The position numbers and the translations under genes were made by a program. Under the pieces are notes generated by a model. It was not told where the DNA came from, ran no database searches, and saw only the letters and a list, made by a program, of their open reading frames with translations. From assembly GCF_020171725.1 (NCBI RefSeq), contig NZ_JAIVAJ010000006.1:310001-374000 (forward strand): a stretch of 64,000 bases of DNA, written 5' to 3'. How positions within the stretch are numbered: the first letter of the stretch is position 1; each line of letters opens with the position of its first letter. Below are positions 34,067 to 45,918 of the stretch, one piece after another. The DNA is from Halobacillus litoralis (GTDB taxonomy: Bacteria > Bacillota > Bacilli > Bacillales > Halobacillaceae).

Positions 34067-34095
34067 ATCATACAATTATGGTCAGGAAAGGTCAA
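34067..34095 (-). promoter_or_regulatory. SigA promoter of clpP
   Basis: On the minus strand TTGACC (34095-34090), 17-nt spacer, TATGAT (34072-34067). Confidence 0.88.
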
Positions 34096-34096
34096 A
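34080..34096. promoter_or_regulatory. CtsR operator of clpP
   Basis: Direct heptad repeat GGTCAGG-AAA-GGTCAAA, close to the CtsR consensus of two GGTCAAA heptads separated by 3 nt. It covers the -35, so clpP should be induced by heat and protein damage. Confidence 0.88.
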
Positions 34097-34195
34097 CAAA
34101 AACGGTCGACCTTTTCTTGCAATTTCCTTCTACCATCATTCCCTTATAGAATTGGAATAAACGTCGACTCTTTAAATTTTTCCTTGGAAACCCTC

Positions 34196-34224
34196 TTGCT
34201 TTTTATACCCCCAATCATTATAAT
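34196..34224 (+). promoter_or_regulatory. Promoter of tRNA-Arg
   Basis: TTGCTT (34196-34201), 17-nt spacer, TATAAT (34219-34224), 20 nt before the tRNA. Confidence 0.8.
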
Positions 34225-34240
34225 GAAATATGCATGTCAC

Positions 34241-34320
<80 letters not shown>

Positions 34321-34334
34321 CTACAACAGAGAAG

Positions 34335-34368
34335 AAAGGCATCCTTTTCAACAAGGATGCCTTTTTCT
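34335..34368 (+). terminator. Terminator of tRNA-Arg
   Basis: Stem AAAGGCATCCTT / AAGGATGCCTTT with a T-rich tail, starting 15 nt after the tRNA. Confidence 0.92.
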
Positions 34369-34579
34369 TTTACATGTACATATTATATTGATATAATGAA
34401 TGGAGTTATTTAGATAACAGGAACGATAACAATGATTGAAACAACAACTGACGTTACTTAACATTTTACCGCGTCATTGTGTAAATTTATCCGAATTCTC
34501 ATTCAATGTTGGAAATGTTTATGATATAATGTAGGAAGATGTCACGTACTTTCGTTTCTACGATAGAAAAGGGGTATAT

Positions 34580-34804
34580 ATGACAAACCTTATCCGTTAC
34601 AAAATGTTGTCAACCGAACAGGTTTCAGAAGACAGACGGATCCATGTGTTCGATATGCAGGAGCAGCAGAAGCTTTCGTTCAATTACGAATCGTTGAAAC
34701 GAACACCTAAGAACTATGCCGGGGAAGAATTGGCTGATTTCCTTCACAAAAGGAAACTTAAAATTGATAACGGTTTCTATGACAATAAGGGGCATGCGTC
34801 CTAA
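34580..34804 (+). CDS. Small unrecognised protein
   Basis: 74 residues, charged and soluble (ends DNGFYDNKGHAS), no membrane helix or cysteine. AAAAGGGG precedes the ATG. An extended -10 promoter TGA-TATAAT lies at 34522-34530. The stop codon lies in the loop of the terminator at 34792, so gene and terminator are tightly packed, which favours a real short gene. I do not recognise the family. Confidence 0.65.
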   Translation: MTNLIRYKMLSTEQVSEDRRIHVFDMQEQQKLSFNYESLKRTPKNYAGEELADFLHKRKLKIDNGFYDNKGHAS

Positions 34805-34820
34805 GGCATGCTCTTTTTTT
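34792..34820 (+). terminator. Terminator overlapping the end of the small gene
   Basis: GCATGC (34792-34797) pairs with GCATGC (34806-34811); nine pyrimidines, mostly T, follow. The loop contains the stop codon. Confidence 0.8.
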
Positions 34821-34878
34821 GTTTATTATTTTTCAATTCGGTTAAGGTATAATATAGAGGACGAAAGGAAGAATAACT

Positions 34879-35112
34879 GTGAATGATCTCATTCTCTATG
34901 TAAAAAAGAACTGCCCGCTTTGTGATGAAATCACGGCACTTATTGAATTGTTTAAGTCAGACTATGAAATGAAATTCGAAGAGGTTGATATCGAAACTGA
35001 TGAGAAACTTTTAGAGCGATACATGCTTGAAGTGCCCGTGCTCTATGTCAACGGCGAGGAACTGGATTATCGTTCGATTGATTATCTTTCTATAGAAAAA
35101 CGCTTACATTAA
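34879..35112 (+). CDS. Glutaredoxin/thioredoxin-fold protein
   Basis: 77 residues with a Cys12-Pro-Leu-Cys15 redox motif after a first beta strand and the cis-Pro element LEVPVLYV. Small glutaredoxin-like family (DUF836 type). GTG start after AAAGGAAG; TATAAT at 34848-34853 is a possible -10. It sits directly before cggR, as similar genes do in other bacilli. Substrate unknown. Confidence 0.8.
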   Translation: MNDLILYVKKNCPLCDEITALIELFKSDYEMKFEEVDIETDEKLLERYMLEVPVLYVNGEELDYRSIDYLSIEKRLH

Positions 35113-35130
35113 AAAACGACATCTTATGAC

Positions 35131-35159
35131 TTGCGCGGCTTATGCGACACTGTTAATAT
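35131..35159 (+). promoter_or_regulatory. Promoter of the cggR-gapA operon
   Basis: TTGCGC (35131-35136), 17-nt spacer, TAATAT (35154-35159). The CggR operator begins 33 nt downstream of the -10. Confidence 0.6.
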
Positions 35160-35192
35160 TAAAGCTGAAAAAAGATATTTTTTTGCTCCAAG

Positions 35193-35228
35193 CGGGACAG
35201 AATATGACTAGCTGGGACATAATCATCC
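35193..35228. promoter_or_regulatory. CggR operator
   Basis: Two tandem half-sites: CGGGAC-N6-TGAC, 4 nt, then TGGGAC-N6-ATCC. This is the same arrangement as the B. subtilis operator (CGGGAC-N6-TGTC twice with a 4-nt gap). It is downstream of the promoter, so CggR should act as a roadblock relieved by fructose-1,6-bisphosphate. Confidence 0.9.
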
Positions 35229-35263
35229 CAGATGGTCGAAATTCAAATGAAGGAGCTTTATTC

Positions 35264-36292
35264 ATGCGAGCTTTCATCGACCTACAGAAAAAGTTATTCC
35301 CTGATGTACTTGACGTTATGCAACGGCGCTACCAACTGCTTTATCATATTTCGATCATGCAGCCGGTCGGTCGTCGAGCCTTAGCGGAAAACATTGAACT
35401 GGCTGAACGGACAGTTAGGAGCGAAGTTGATTTTCTCAACAAGCAAGGTGCTGTCGAAGTGACATCAAGAGGAATGCACCTCACCTATGAGGGGCAGAAC
35501 ATCCTTGAACAATTAGCCGAGTTCATTAAGGAAGTTAAGGGCATCAAGGTTTTAGAACAACAATTAAAGGATACATTAAACTTAGACTATGTCGTTGTTG
35601 TTCCAGGGGATAGCGATGAGCTTCAATGGGTTAAACAAGAGATGGGACGAGCATGTGTTCAATACTTGAAAAAACAGCTGTCTCCTAATCAAGCCATTGC
35701 GATTACCGGAGGTACTACGATGGCTTCAGTCGCCGAAATGATGAGCCCGTTCAGAGATGCCGAACAATGTCTTTTCGTTCCCGCACGAGGTGGACTAGGC
35801 GAACGGGTGGAGAACCAGGCGAATACCATTTGTGCTGAAATGGCGAAGAAAGCAAATGGTGATTACAGACTGTTGTATGTCCCTGATCCTCTAAGTGAGG
35901 AATCCTACCAAACCATTATTGAAGAACCTTCCATCAAGGAAGTGCTCGATATCATCCGAAGTTCCAAGTTCGTCATCCATGGTGTCGGAGATGCTATGAC
36001 GATGGCTGAACGTCGGAAAACTTCCCAGCAGCAACTGGAGATCATCCAGGACCGTGACGCGGTAGGGGAAGCTTTCGGTTACTACTTCAACAGAGCAGGT
36101 GAAGTTGTTCATAAAGTGAGAACGGTGGGACTTCAATTAGAAGATCTTAAGCACGCCGATCATGTCATTGCGGTAGCAGGTGGGAAATCTAAGGCAGAGG
36201 CTATCGCCTCCTATTTCCAACCAGGTCAAAGCAATGTATTGATCACCGATGAAGGCGCAGCAGAAGAGTTAATAAAGGGTTTTTCCCTTTAA
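35264..36292 (+). CDS. cggR: Central glycolytic genes regulator
   Basis: SorC-family repressor, 342 residues, with an N-terminal winged helix (GRRALAENIELAERTVRSEV) and a sugar-phosphate-binding C-terminal domain (ITGGTTMASVAEMM, GVGDAMTMAERR). ATG 35264 after AAGGAG is used; the in-frame extension to 35126 would run through the operator. Represses the downstream glycolytic genes unless fructose-1,6-bisphosphate is high. Confidence 0.95.
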   Translation: MRAFIDLQKKLFPDVLDVMQRRYQLLYHISIMQPVGRRALAENIELAERTVRSEVDFLNKQGAVEVTSRGMHLTYEGQNILEQLAEFIKEVKGIKVLEQQLKDTLNLDYVVVVPGDSDELQWVKQEMGRACVQYLKKQLSPNQAIAITGGTTMASVAEMMSPFRDAEQCLFVPARGGLGERVENQANTICAEMAKKANGDYRLLYVPDPLSEESYQTIIEEPSIKEVLDIIRSSKFVIHGVGDAMTMAERRKTSQQQLEIIQDRDAVGEAFGYYFNRAGEVVHKVRTVGLQLEDLKHADHVIAVAGGKSKAEAIASYFQPGQSNVLITDEGAAEELIKGFSL

Positions 36293-36328
36293 ATATATTA
36301 AGGCATTCACTCAAGGAGGAATTTTAGC

Positions 36329-37336
36329 ATGACAGTAAGAATTGGAATTAACGGTTTCGGACGTATCGGACGTAATGTGTTCCGTGCAGCTCTGAACAAT
36401 GACGAAGTAGAAGTTGTAGCGGTTAACGATCTAACAGATGCGAACATGCTTGCACACTTGCTTCAATACGACTCTGTACACGGTACACTTCCAGAAGAAG
36501 TGACAACAAACGGAGACAACTTGATCGTAGGCGGAAAAGAAATCAAAGTACTTTCTGAAAAAGATCCAGCACAGCTTGGCTGGGGCGATCTTGGCGTTGA
36601 AATCGTAGTTGAATCTACTGGTCGCTTCACTCAGCGTGACGATGCTCAGAAACACTTGGATGCAGGAGCGAAGAAAGTTGTTATCTCTGCACCAGCTAAG
36701 CAGGAAGATCTTACTGTTGTTATGGGTGTTAACGAAGACCAATACGACAAAGATTCTCACCACGTTATCTCTAACGCTTCTTGTACAACGAACTGCCTGG
36801 CGCCATACGCTAAGGTACTTAACGACAAGTTCGGTCTTAAGCGCGGTATGATGACAACTGTTCACTCTTACACGAACGACCAGCAGATCCTTGACCTTCC
36901 ACACAAGGACTACCGTCGTGCGCGTGCTGCAGCTCAAAACATCATCCCAACAACAACGGGTGCTGCACAAGCAGTAGCGAAAGTTCTTCCAGAGCTTGAT
37001 GGTAAGCTTTCTGGTATGGCTATGCGTGTACCAACTGCTAACGTATCCATCGTTGACCTTGTTGCAGAACTTGACCAAGACGTAACAGCTGAAGAAGTGA
37101 ACGAAGTACTTCGTCAAGAAGCTGAAGGTAACCTTAAAGGTGTCCTAGGTTACAGCGACGAGCCACTTGTATCAACTGACTACAATGGCAACACGCACTC
37201 TTCTGTAATCGATGGCCTTTCTACTCTTGCACTAGAGAAGAACATGGTTAAGATCGTTTCTTGGTATGACAACGAAACTGGTTACTCTAACCGTTGTGTA
37301 GACCTTGCTGTTTATCTTAAAAACCAAGGACTGTAA
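36329..37336 (+). CDS. gapA: Glyceraldehyde-3-phosphate dehydrogenase, glycolytic
   Basis: 335 residues. Rossmann motif INGFGRIGR; catalytic Cys152 in SNASCTTNCLAP. VAVNDLTDANMLAHLL fits the NAD-dependent GapA rather than the GapB paralogue. AAGGAGGAA precedes the ATG. Codon choice is strongly biased, in keeping with high expression. Confidence 0.97.
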   Translation: MTVRIGINGFGRIGRNVFRAALNNDEVEVVAVNDLTDANMLAHLLQYDSVHGTLPEEVTTNGDNLIVGGKEIKVLSEKDPAQLGWGDLGVEIVVESTGRFTQRDDAQKHLDAGAKKVVISAPAKQEDLTVVMGVNEDQYDKDSHHVISNASCTTNCLAPYAKVLNDKFGLKRGMMTTVHSYTNDQQILDLPHKDYRRARAAAQNIIPTTTGAAQAVAKVLPELDGKLSGMAMRVPTANVSIVDLVAELDQDVTAEEVNEVLRQEAEGNLKGVLGYSDEPLVSTDYNGNTHSSVIDGLSTLALEKNMVKIVSWYDNETGYSNRCVDLAVYLKNQGL

Positions 37337-37370
37337 GAAGACCTGAACGAAAAGAATAAGGAAAACAGGT

Positions 37371-37400
37371 AAAGGGGGAGGTCTCATGTCCTCCTCCTTT
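37371..37400 (+). other. Stable hairpin in the gapA-pgk spacer without a U tract
   Basis: AAAGGGGGAGG (37371-37381) pairs with CCTCCTCCTTT (37390-37400): 11 bp with one G-U. No T run follows, so it is not a terminator. It may protect the 3' end of processed cggR-gapA mRNA. Confidence 0.6.
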
Positions 37401-37499
37401 ATCCGTGTTTCAGGCGGTCCTGTGTTTCCGTTCGTTTCTAATGTGGAAACGTACATAGGGGAGCAGGAATCCCTGACCATAATAAGGAGGTTGCAACTC

Positions 37500-38681
37500 A
37501 TGAATAAAAAAACCATTCGTGATGTAGAAGTACAAGGGCAGACGGTCTTTTGTCGCGTAGACTTCAACGTTCCAATGAGCGGTGAAGAGGTTACAGACGA
37601 CACGAGAATCAAAGCAGCTCTTCCGACAATTCAACATCTAACAGGCAACGGAGCGAAAGTCATCTTGGCGAGCCACTTAGGCCGTCCGAAAGGTGAAGTT
37701 GTTGAAGAACTTCGTTTGGACCCTGTTGCAAACCGCTTGAGTGACCTTCTTGGCCAAACCGTTACAAAAACGGATGAAGTACATGGCGCAGAAGTGGACA
37801 AAGCGATTTCTGAAATGGAAAACGGAGACGTTCTATTGATTGAGAACGTTCGCTTCCACCCTGGTGAAGAGAAGAATGACGGAGAACTTGCGAAAGCATT
37901 TGCTGAGATGGCAGATCTTTACGTGAACGATGCATTCGGTGCGGCACACCGTGCGCACGCTTCAACAGCCGGAGTAGCAGAACACATCCCTGCTGTTGCT
38001 GGATTCCTTATGGAAAAAGAAATCAACGTCCTAAGCAAAGCTTTAGATAATCCGGAGCGTCCGTTCACAGCGATTATCGGCGGAGCAAAAGTAAAAGATA
38101 AAATCGGTGTGATCGATAACTTGATCGACAAAGTAGATCACTTGATCATCGGTGGTGGACTTGCGTACACATTCGTAAAAGCGCAAGGTCATGAAATCGG
38201 TAAGTCTCTACTTGAAGAAGACAAGATCGATCTAGCGAAAGAATATATGAAGAAAGCAGACGAAAAAGGCGTTCACTTCCACATGCCTGAAGATGTAATC
38301 GTAGCCGATGACTTCTCTGACTCTGCCAACACGAAAGAAGTGGCGATCGACAGCATCCCGGCTGACTGGGAAGCGCTCGATATCGGGCCTAAAACGCGTG
38401 AGAAATACGCACAAATCATTCAAGACTCCAAGCTGGTCATCTGGAATGGTCCAATGGGCGTATTCGAACTTGAAACATTTGCAAATGGTACGAAAGCCGT
38501 CGCAAATGCACTTGCAGGCACCGAAGGTTATACTGTAATCGGTGGCGGGGATTCTGCTGCAGCCGTTGAAAAATTCGGCTATGCGGATGCCATGGATCAC
38601 GTATCAACAGGTGGCGGTGCGTCACTTGAATTCATGGAAGGTAAAGAACTTCCAGGTGTAGCACTACTAAACGACAAATAA
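37500..38681 (+). CDS. pgk: Phosphoglycerate kinase
   Basis: 393 residues. RVDFNVPM near the N-terminus, SHLGRPKG, and the nucleotide-binding [13 protein letters not shown] are present. ATG 37500 has AAGGAGG 9 nt upstream; the in-frame extension to 37386 would overlap the spacer hairpin and is rejected. Confidence 0.97.
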   Translation: MNKKTIRDVEVQGQTVFCRVDFNVPMSGEEVTDDTRIKAALPTIQHLTGNGAKVILASHLGRPKGEVVEELRLDPVANRLSDLLGQTVTKTDEVHGAEVDKAISEMENGDVLLIENVRFHPGEEKNDGELAKAFAEMADLYVNDAFGAAHRAHASTAGVAEHIPAVAGFLMEKEINVLSKALDNPERPFTAIIGGAKVKDKIGVIDNLIDKVDHLIIGGGLAYTFVKAQGHEIGKSLLEEDKIDLAKEYMKKADEKGVHFHMPEDVIVADDFSDSANTKEVAIDSIPADWEALDIGPKTREKYAQIIQDSKLVIWNGPMGVFELETFANGTKAVANALAGTEGYTVIGGGDSAAAVEKFGYADAMDHVSTGGGASLEFMEGKELPGVALLNDK

Positions 38682-38698
38682 TCAAGGAGAGGTGATGA

Positions 38699-42292
<3,594 letters not shown>

Positions 42293-42302
42293 TTTTCAAT
42301 CT

Positions 42303-42335
42303 GAGCCTCTCTGATTATTCAGAGAGGCTTTTTTC
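42303..42335 (+). terminator. Terminator of the glycolytic operon
   Basis: Stem GCCTCTCTGA / TCAGAGAGGC with a 4-nt loop and six Ts. Confidence 0.94.
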
Positions 42336-42381
42336 TATGGTATGATGAAAGACGTAATGAAAATTGGGAGAGGTCCTAAAC

Positions 42382-42978
42382 ATGAAATCAATGATCCGAC
42401 TATTACTCTTAATAGGCCTTGCCTATATATGCTTTACAGGCATCTCAATCTGGACATACGGTACAGGGGACGAAGAGCCGACGGCCGACGCTGCCATCGT
42501 TTTAGGGGCAGCACAATGGAACGGCAAGCCAAGCCCTGTATTTGAAGGTAGACTGAAACAAGGAATTGAATTATATCAGAACGATCAAGTTGACTACCTC
42601 GTGTTCACGGGTGGGGCCAGTGAGAATGCTGTTTCCTCCGAAGCGCAGGTTGGGATGAACTATGCGGTGGCGAATGGTGTTTCAAGAGACGATATCCTAT
42701 TAGAAGAGAAATCCTTATTTACAAAAAGCAATGTGATTAATGCGAAAGAAGTAGCAGACAACAAAGGAATCGATTCTTACTTGCTTGTGAGTGATCAGCT
42801 TCATTTAAAGAGAGCGGTCTATCTTGCTGAAAGTCAGGGGATGGAAGTGCAGGGAGTGCCGACGAAATATTCCGCTTATCAGTCATTGGAGACCAAATTC
42901 CCGTTTTTCTTAAGGGAGTGGGGGGTTCTTATGGGACAACAGGTAAGTGATCTCATATGGCCGTTTGAGGGCTTCTGA
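42382..42978 (+). CDS. YdcF/SanA-like DUF218 protein
   Basis: 198 residues with one N-terminal membrane segment (LLLLIGLAYICFTGISIW) and an extracytoplasmic or membrane-proximal DUF218 domain (AAIVLGAAQWNGKPSPVFEGRL; FTGGAS; SDQLHLKRA). Family members are tied to envelope polysaccharide metabolism, but the substrate is unknown. ATG 42382 follows GGGAGAGG; the in-frame TTG at 42364 is rejected. Confidence 0.85.
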   Translation: MKSMIRLLLLIGLAYICFTGISIWTYGTGDEEPTADAAIVLGAAQWNGKPSPVFEGRLKQGIELYQNDQVDYLVFTGGASENAVSSEAQVGMNYAVANGVSRDDILLEEKSLFTKSNVINAKEVADNKGIDSYLLVSDQLHLKRAVYLAESQGMEVQGVPTKYSAYQSLETKFPFFLREWGVLMGQQVSDLIWPFEGF

Positions 42979-43012
42979 GCATGTGTTGAATGGTAAGGAT
43001 GAGGTGTTATCA

Positions 43013-43588
43013 ATGGAATTAATCGATGCTGTAAAGAATAGACGTTCCATACACGAATTTGAACAAAAGCAAATACCGAAGCCCGACCTTCAAACTCTCT
43101 TTTCACAAGCAGCATGGGCTCCGACTCACCGAATGAAAGAACCTTGGAACCTGCGCTGTTATCAGGGTGAAGGCATTGAAGCTTATACGTCAGCTGTTCT
43201 GGCAAGTTATGAGCGTCAAGGGTTCTTCTCAAGCTATGAACAAGAAAAACGAGACAAAATGAAAACGGGGATTGAGCGGTTTCTCCAAAGTATCCCGCAC
43301 CATGTTCTTGTATATATGGAACGTGAAGAAGACCTTGTGAAGTACGAAGAGGATTATGCCGCAGTCTGTGCCTTTATTCAGAACACGCAGTTGCTGGCAT
43401 GGGAAAAGCAAATCGGGGTTCTATGGACGACAAGCCCGTACCTTCATGACCCTCAATTCGCATCGGATCTTCAATTAGACCCGGAAACAAAAAAGTTGGT
43501 CGCTGTTCTTCAAATGGGATACCCCAAGAGGATTCCAAAAGCGAAGGCGAGAACCCCAGTAACTGAAAAATTGACTTTTATTGAATAA
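43013..43588 (+). CDS. Nitroreductase-family flavoprotein
   Basis: 191 residues. N-terminal VKNRRSIHEFEQKQIP and WAPTHRMKEPW elements bind FMN in this family; the C-terminal LQMGYPKRIPKAKAR is also typical. Natural substrate not predictable. ATG 43013 after GAGGTG. Ends at a bidirectional terminator. Confidence 0.85.
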   Translation: MELIDAVKNRRSIHEFEQKQIPKPDLQTLFSQAAWAPTHRMKEPWNLRCYQGEGIEAYTSAVLASYERQGFFSSYEQEKRDKMKTGIERFLQSIPHHVLVYMEREEDLVKYEEDYAAVCAFIQNTQLLAWEKQIGVLWTTSPYLHDPQFASDLQLDPETKKLVAVLQMGYPKRIPKAKARTPVTEKLTFIE

Positions 43589-43631
43589 AAAAAGAGCCAT
43601 GAATTGCCGGAAGCAATTCATGGCTCTTTTG
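43589..43631. terminator. Bidirectional terminator between convergent genes
   Basis: 16-bp stem AAAGAGCCATGAATTG / CAATTCATGGCTCTTT, loop CCGGAAG, with A and T runs on either side. Confidence 0.93.
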
Positions 43632-43643
43632 TATAAGAATGGT

Positions 43644-43802
43644 CTACTTTGCATCTGTATCACGATGCTGTTTTTCTGCGTCTTCAGGTAAAGGGTCGAC
43701 AGTGTGCTTGTAGTCATAGCCCTTTGAAACCGCAGCACCAAACATCGCAGCGATTCCTAATACAATGGCGACACAAACGATCATAATAAGTGTGAAAGTC
43801 AT
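43644..43802 (-). CDS. Small membrane protein, YtzI-like
   Basis: 52 residues: one N-terminal membrane helix (LIMIVCVAIVLGIAAMFGAA) followed by SKGYDYKHTVDPLPED. The KGY-KHTVDPLP pattern recalls the YtzI family of bacilli; this is from memory of the family and not certain. The start is weakly supported because the site AGAAGTG is poor; an upstream in-frame start at 43859 is possible. Lies 74 nt downstream of ptsI. Confidence 0.55.
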   Translation of the reverse strand: MTFTLIMIVCVAIVLGIAAMFGAAVSKGYDYKHTVDPLPEDAEKQHRDTDAK

Positions 43803-43876
43803 CGGAACACTTCTTTCTGTGAAAGTATTTCTCTCCTCACACGTCTTATTGTGCCACACTTATTGGAGGATTACTA

Positions 43877-45592
43877 CTACGATTGTGTTTTTTCCTTCAC
43901 GAAGGCCACAACTTCTTCTGCTGTACCCATTGAAAGAATTTCATCTTTATAAGAAGTCATTTCTTTCTTAGAAAGCGTACGGATCTGCGTACGTGCAGGA
44001 AGAATGGATGTAGCACTCATGCTGAATTCGTCGAGACCAAGTCCAAGAAGGATTGGAATCGCGATTTCGTCTCCTGCCATTTCACCACACATACCAGCCC
44101 ATTTGCCTTCTGCGTGAGCGGCTTCGATCACATTGTTGATCAAGTTCAGGATAGCCGGGTTGTATGGCTGATACAAGTAGGATACGCGTTCGTTCATACG
44201 GTCAGCAGCCATCGTGTATTGGATCAGGTCGTTCGTTCCGATACTGAAGAAGTCGACTTCTTTAGCGAATTGACGGGCAATCACAGCAGTAGCCGGGATT
44301 TCCACCATCATTCCAACTTCAATCTTGTCGGATACTTCCTGTCCTTCTGAAACAAGCTTTTCGCGTTCTTCGTCAAGAATCGCTTTCGCTTGACGGAACT
44401 CTTCCAGCGTTGCAATCATCGGGAACATGATCTTCAGGTTACCATGGACGCTTGCGCGTAGAAGAGCACGCAGCTGAACGCGGAAAATGTCATCGCGCTC
44501 AAGGCAAAGACGAATGGCGCGATACCCTAGGAATGGGTTCATTTCATCCGGAAGCTCCAAGTAGTCAAGCTCTTTATCTCCACCAATGTCCAATGTACGG
44601 ACGACAACAGGCTGATCACCCATCTGCTTCAATACAGAAGAGTATGCATCATACTGCTCTTCTTCTGTCGGAAGCTGGCTTTTGCCCATATAAAGAAATT
44701 CGGTACGATAAAGGCCGACACCTTCGCCACCGTTGTTGATGATGCCTTCTACGTCGTCAGGCGTTCCGATGTTGGCTACAAGCTCAACGTGGTCACCTTC
44801 AGATGTAACGGTAGGCTCGTCTTTAAGCTTCGCCCATTCTTTTTTCTGTTGTTCGAATTGGTCCTGCTTTTCTTTATATTCTGCTACTTGCTCATCCGTC
44901 GGATTCACAATCACGTCGCCGTTGATTCCATCTACGATGATCATGGAATCCTTCTCAGCTTGTGAAGTGATGTTTTTCGTACCGACGACAGCAGGGATCT
45001 CAAGGGAACGTGCCATGATAGCGGAGTGGGACGTACGTCCACCGATATCTGTCGTGAACCCTTTAACGTACTGCTTGTTTAGTTGAGCTGTGTCAGATGG
45101 AGTCAGGTCATCTGCTACGATGACAACTTCTTCGTTGATCAAAGCAGGGTCAGGGAACGTGACGTTCAAGAGGTGAGCCATGACGCGCTTTGTTACGTCC
45201 TGAATGTCTGCAGCACGCTCGCGCATGTACTCGTTGTCCATGCTCTTGAACATGTTGATGAACATGTCCGCCGTTTCGTCGAGAGCCGCTTCCGCGTTCA
45301 CATTCTCTGATTTGATTTTGTCTTCGATCGGTTGGATCAATTCAGGATCACTTAGGACAAGCAGGTGTGCAGAGAAAATCTCAGCATGCTCGTCCCCGAG
45401 TGATTTCTTAGTATGTTCCTTGATCTTTTCAAGTTCTGACTTCGAGATGTCCAATGCTTCGTGCAGACGCTTCACTTCTGCTTCTGGTTGCTCGATCTTT
45501 TCTTTGCTGTATGAGAGGTCAGGCGCCTCCAGCGGATAAACTTTCGCAATGGCGATTCCACTGGACGCAGCAATTCCTTGAAGGTGTGTCAT
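43877..45592 (-). CDS. ptsI: PTS enzyme I
   Basis: Phosphoenolpyruvate-protein phosphotransferase, 571 residues, first carrier of the sugar PTS. Phosphorylated His189 lies in [13 protein letters not shown]. The PEP-binding C-terminal barrel has [14 protein letters not shown] and the active-site Cys in GMCGEMAGD. Four bases separate it from ptsH. Confidence 0.98.
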   Translation of the reverse strand: MTHLQGIAASSGIAIAKVYPLEAPDLSYSKEKIEQPEAEVKRLHEALDISKSELEKIKEHTKKSLGDEHAEIFSAHLLVLSDPELIQPIEDKIKSENVNAEAALDETADMFINMFKSMDNEYMRERAADIQDVTKRVMAHLLNVTFPDPALINEEVVIVADDLTPSDTAQLNKQYVKGFTTDIGGRTSHSAIMARSLEIPAVVGTKNITSQAEKDSMIIVDGINGDVIVNPTDEQVAEYKEKQDQFEQQKKEWAKLKDEPTVTSEGDHVELVANIGTPDDVEGIINNGGEGVGLYRTEFLYMGKSQLPTEEEQYDAYSSVLKQMGDQPVVVRTLDIGGDKELDYLELPDEMNPFLGYRAIRLCLERDDIFRVQLRALLRASVHGNLKIMFPMIATLEEFRQAKAILDEEREKLVSEGQEVSDKIEVGMMVEIPATAVIARQFAKEVDFFSIGTNDLIQYTMAADRMNERVSYLYQPYNPAILNLINNVIEAAHAEGKWAGMCGEMAGDEIAIPILLGLGLDEFSMSATSILPARTQIRTLSKKEMTSYKDEILSMGTAEEVVAFVKEKTQS

Positions 45593-45596
45593 TTAT

Positions 45597-45863
45597 TTAT
45601 TCCCCCAGGCCTTCGTTCTTCATTGTTGTAGTAAGGTGGTCGATCGCTTCCTGCTCATCGTCACCTTCCGTTGTGATCTTCACTTCTGCTCCAGCAGGGA
45701 TACCAAGGCTCATGATACCCATGATGGATTTCAAGTTTACAGCCTTCTCTTTGTAGTGAAGGTTGATATCAGACTGATACTTACCTGCGTTTTGTACAAG
45801 GACAGTTGCAGGGCGTGCGTGCACGCCATCAGATGAAGTAATGGTAAATGTTTGTTCTTTCAT
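45597..45863 (-). CDS. ptsH: Phosphocarrier protein HPr
   Basis: 88 residues. His15 (GVHARPAT) takes phosphate from enzyme I; Ser46 (NLKSIMG) is the HprK site. It passes phosphate to FruA and to GlpK His230 and, as Ser-P form, helps CcpA. It follows fruA by 55 nt on the same strand with AGGAGG upstream. No terminator is seen between fruA and ptsH. Confidence 0.98.
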   Translation of the reverse strand: MKEQTFTITSSDGVHARPATVLVQNAGKYQSDINLHYKEKAVNLKSIMGIMSLGIPAGAEVKITTEGDDEQEAIDHLTTTMKNEGLGE

Positions 45864-45918
45864 TATCTATTCCTCCTAAAAAAGTACTTATTTTGAGAGA
45901 TACCCTAACTCTCTTATT

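Noticed and set aside
36431-37117. Long antisense frame of 228 codons within gapA
   Set aside because: A shadow of the strongly biased codon use of gapA; no start signal.
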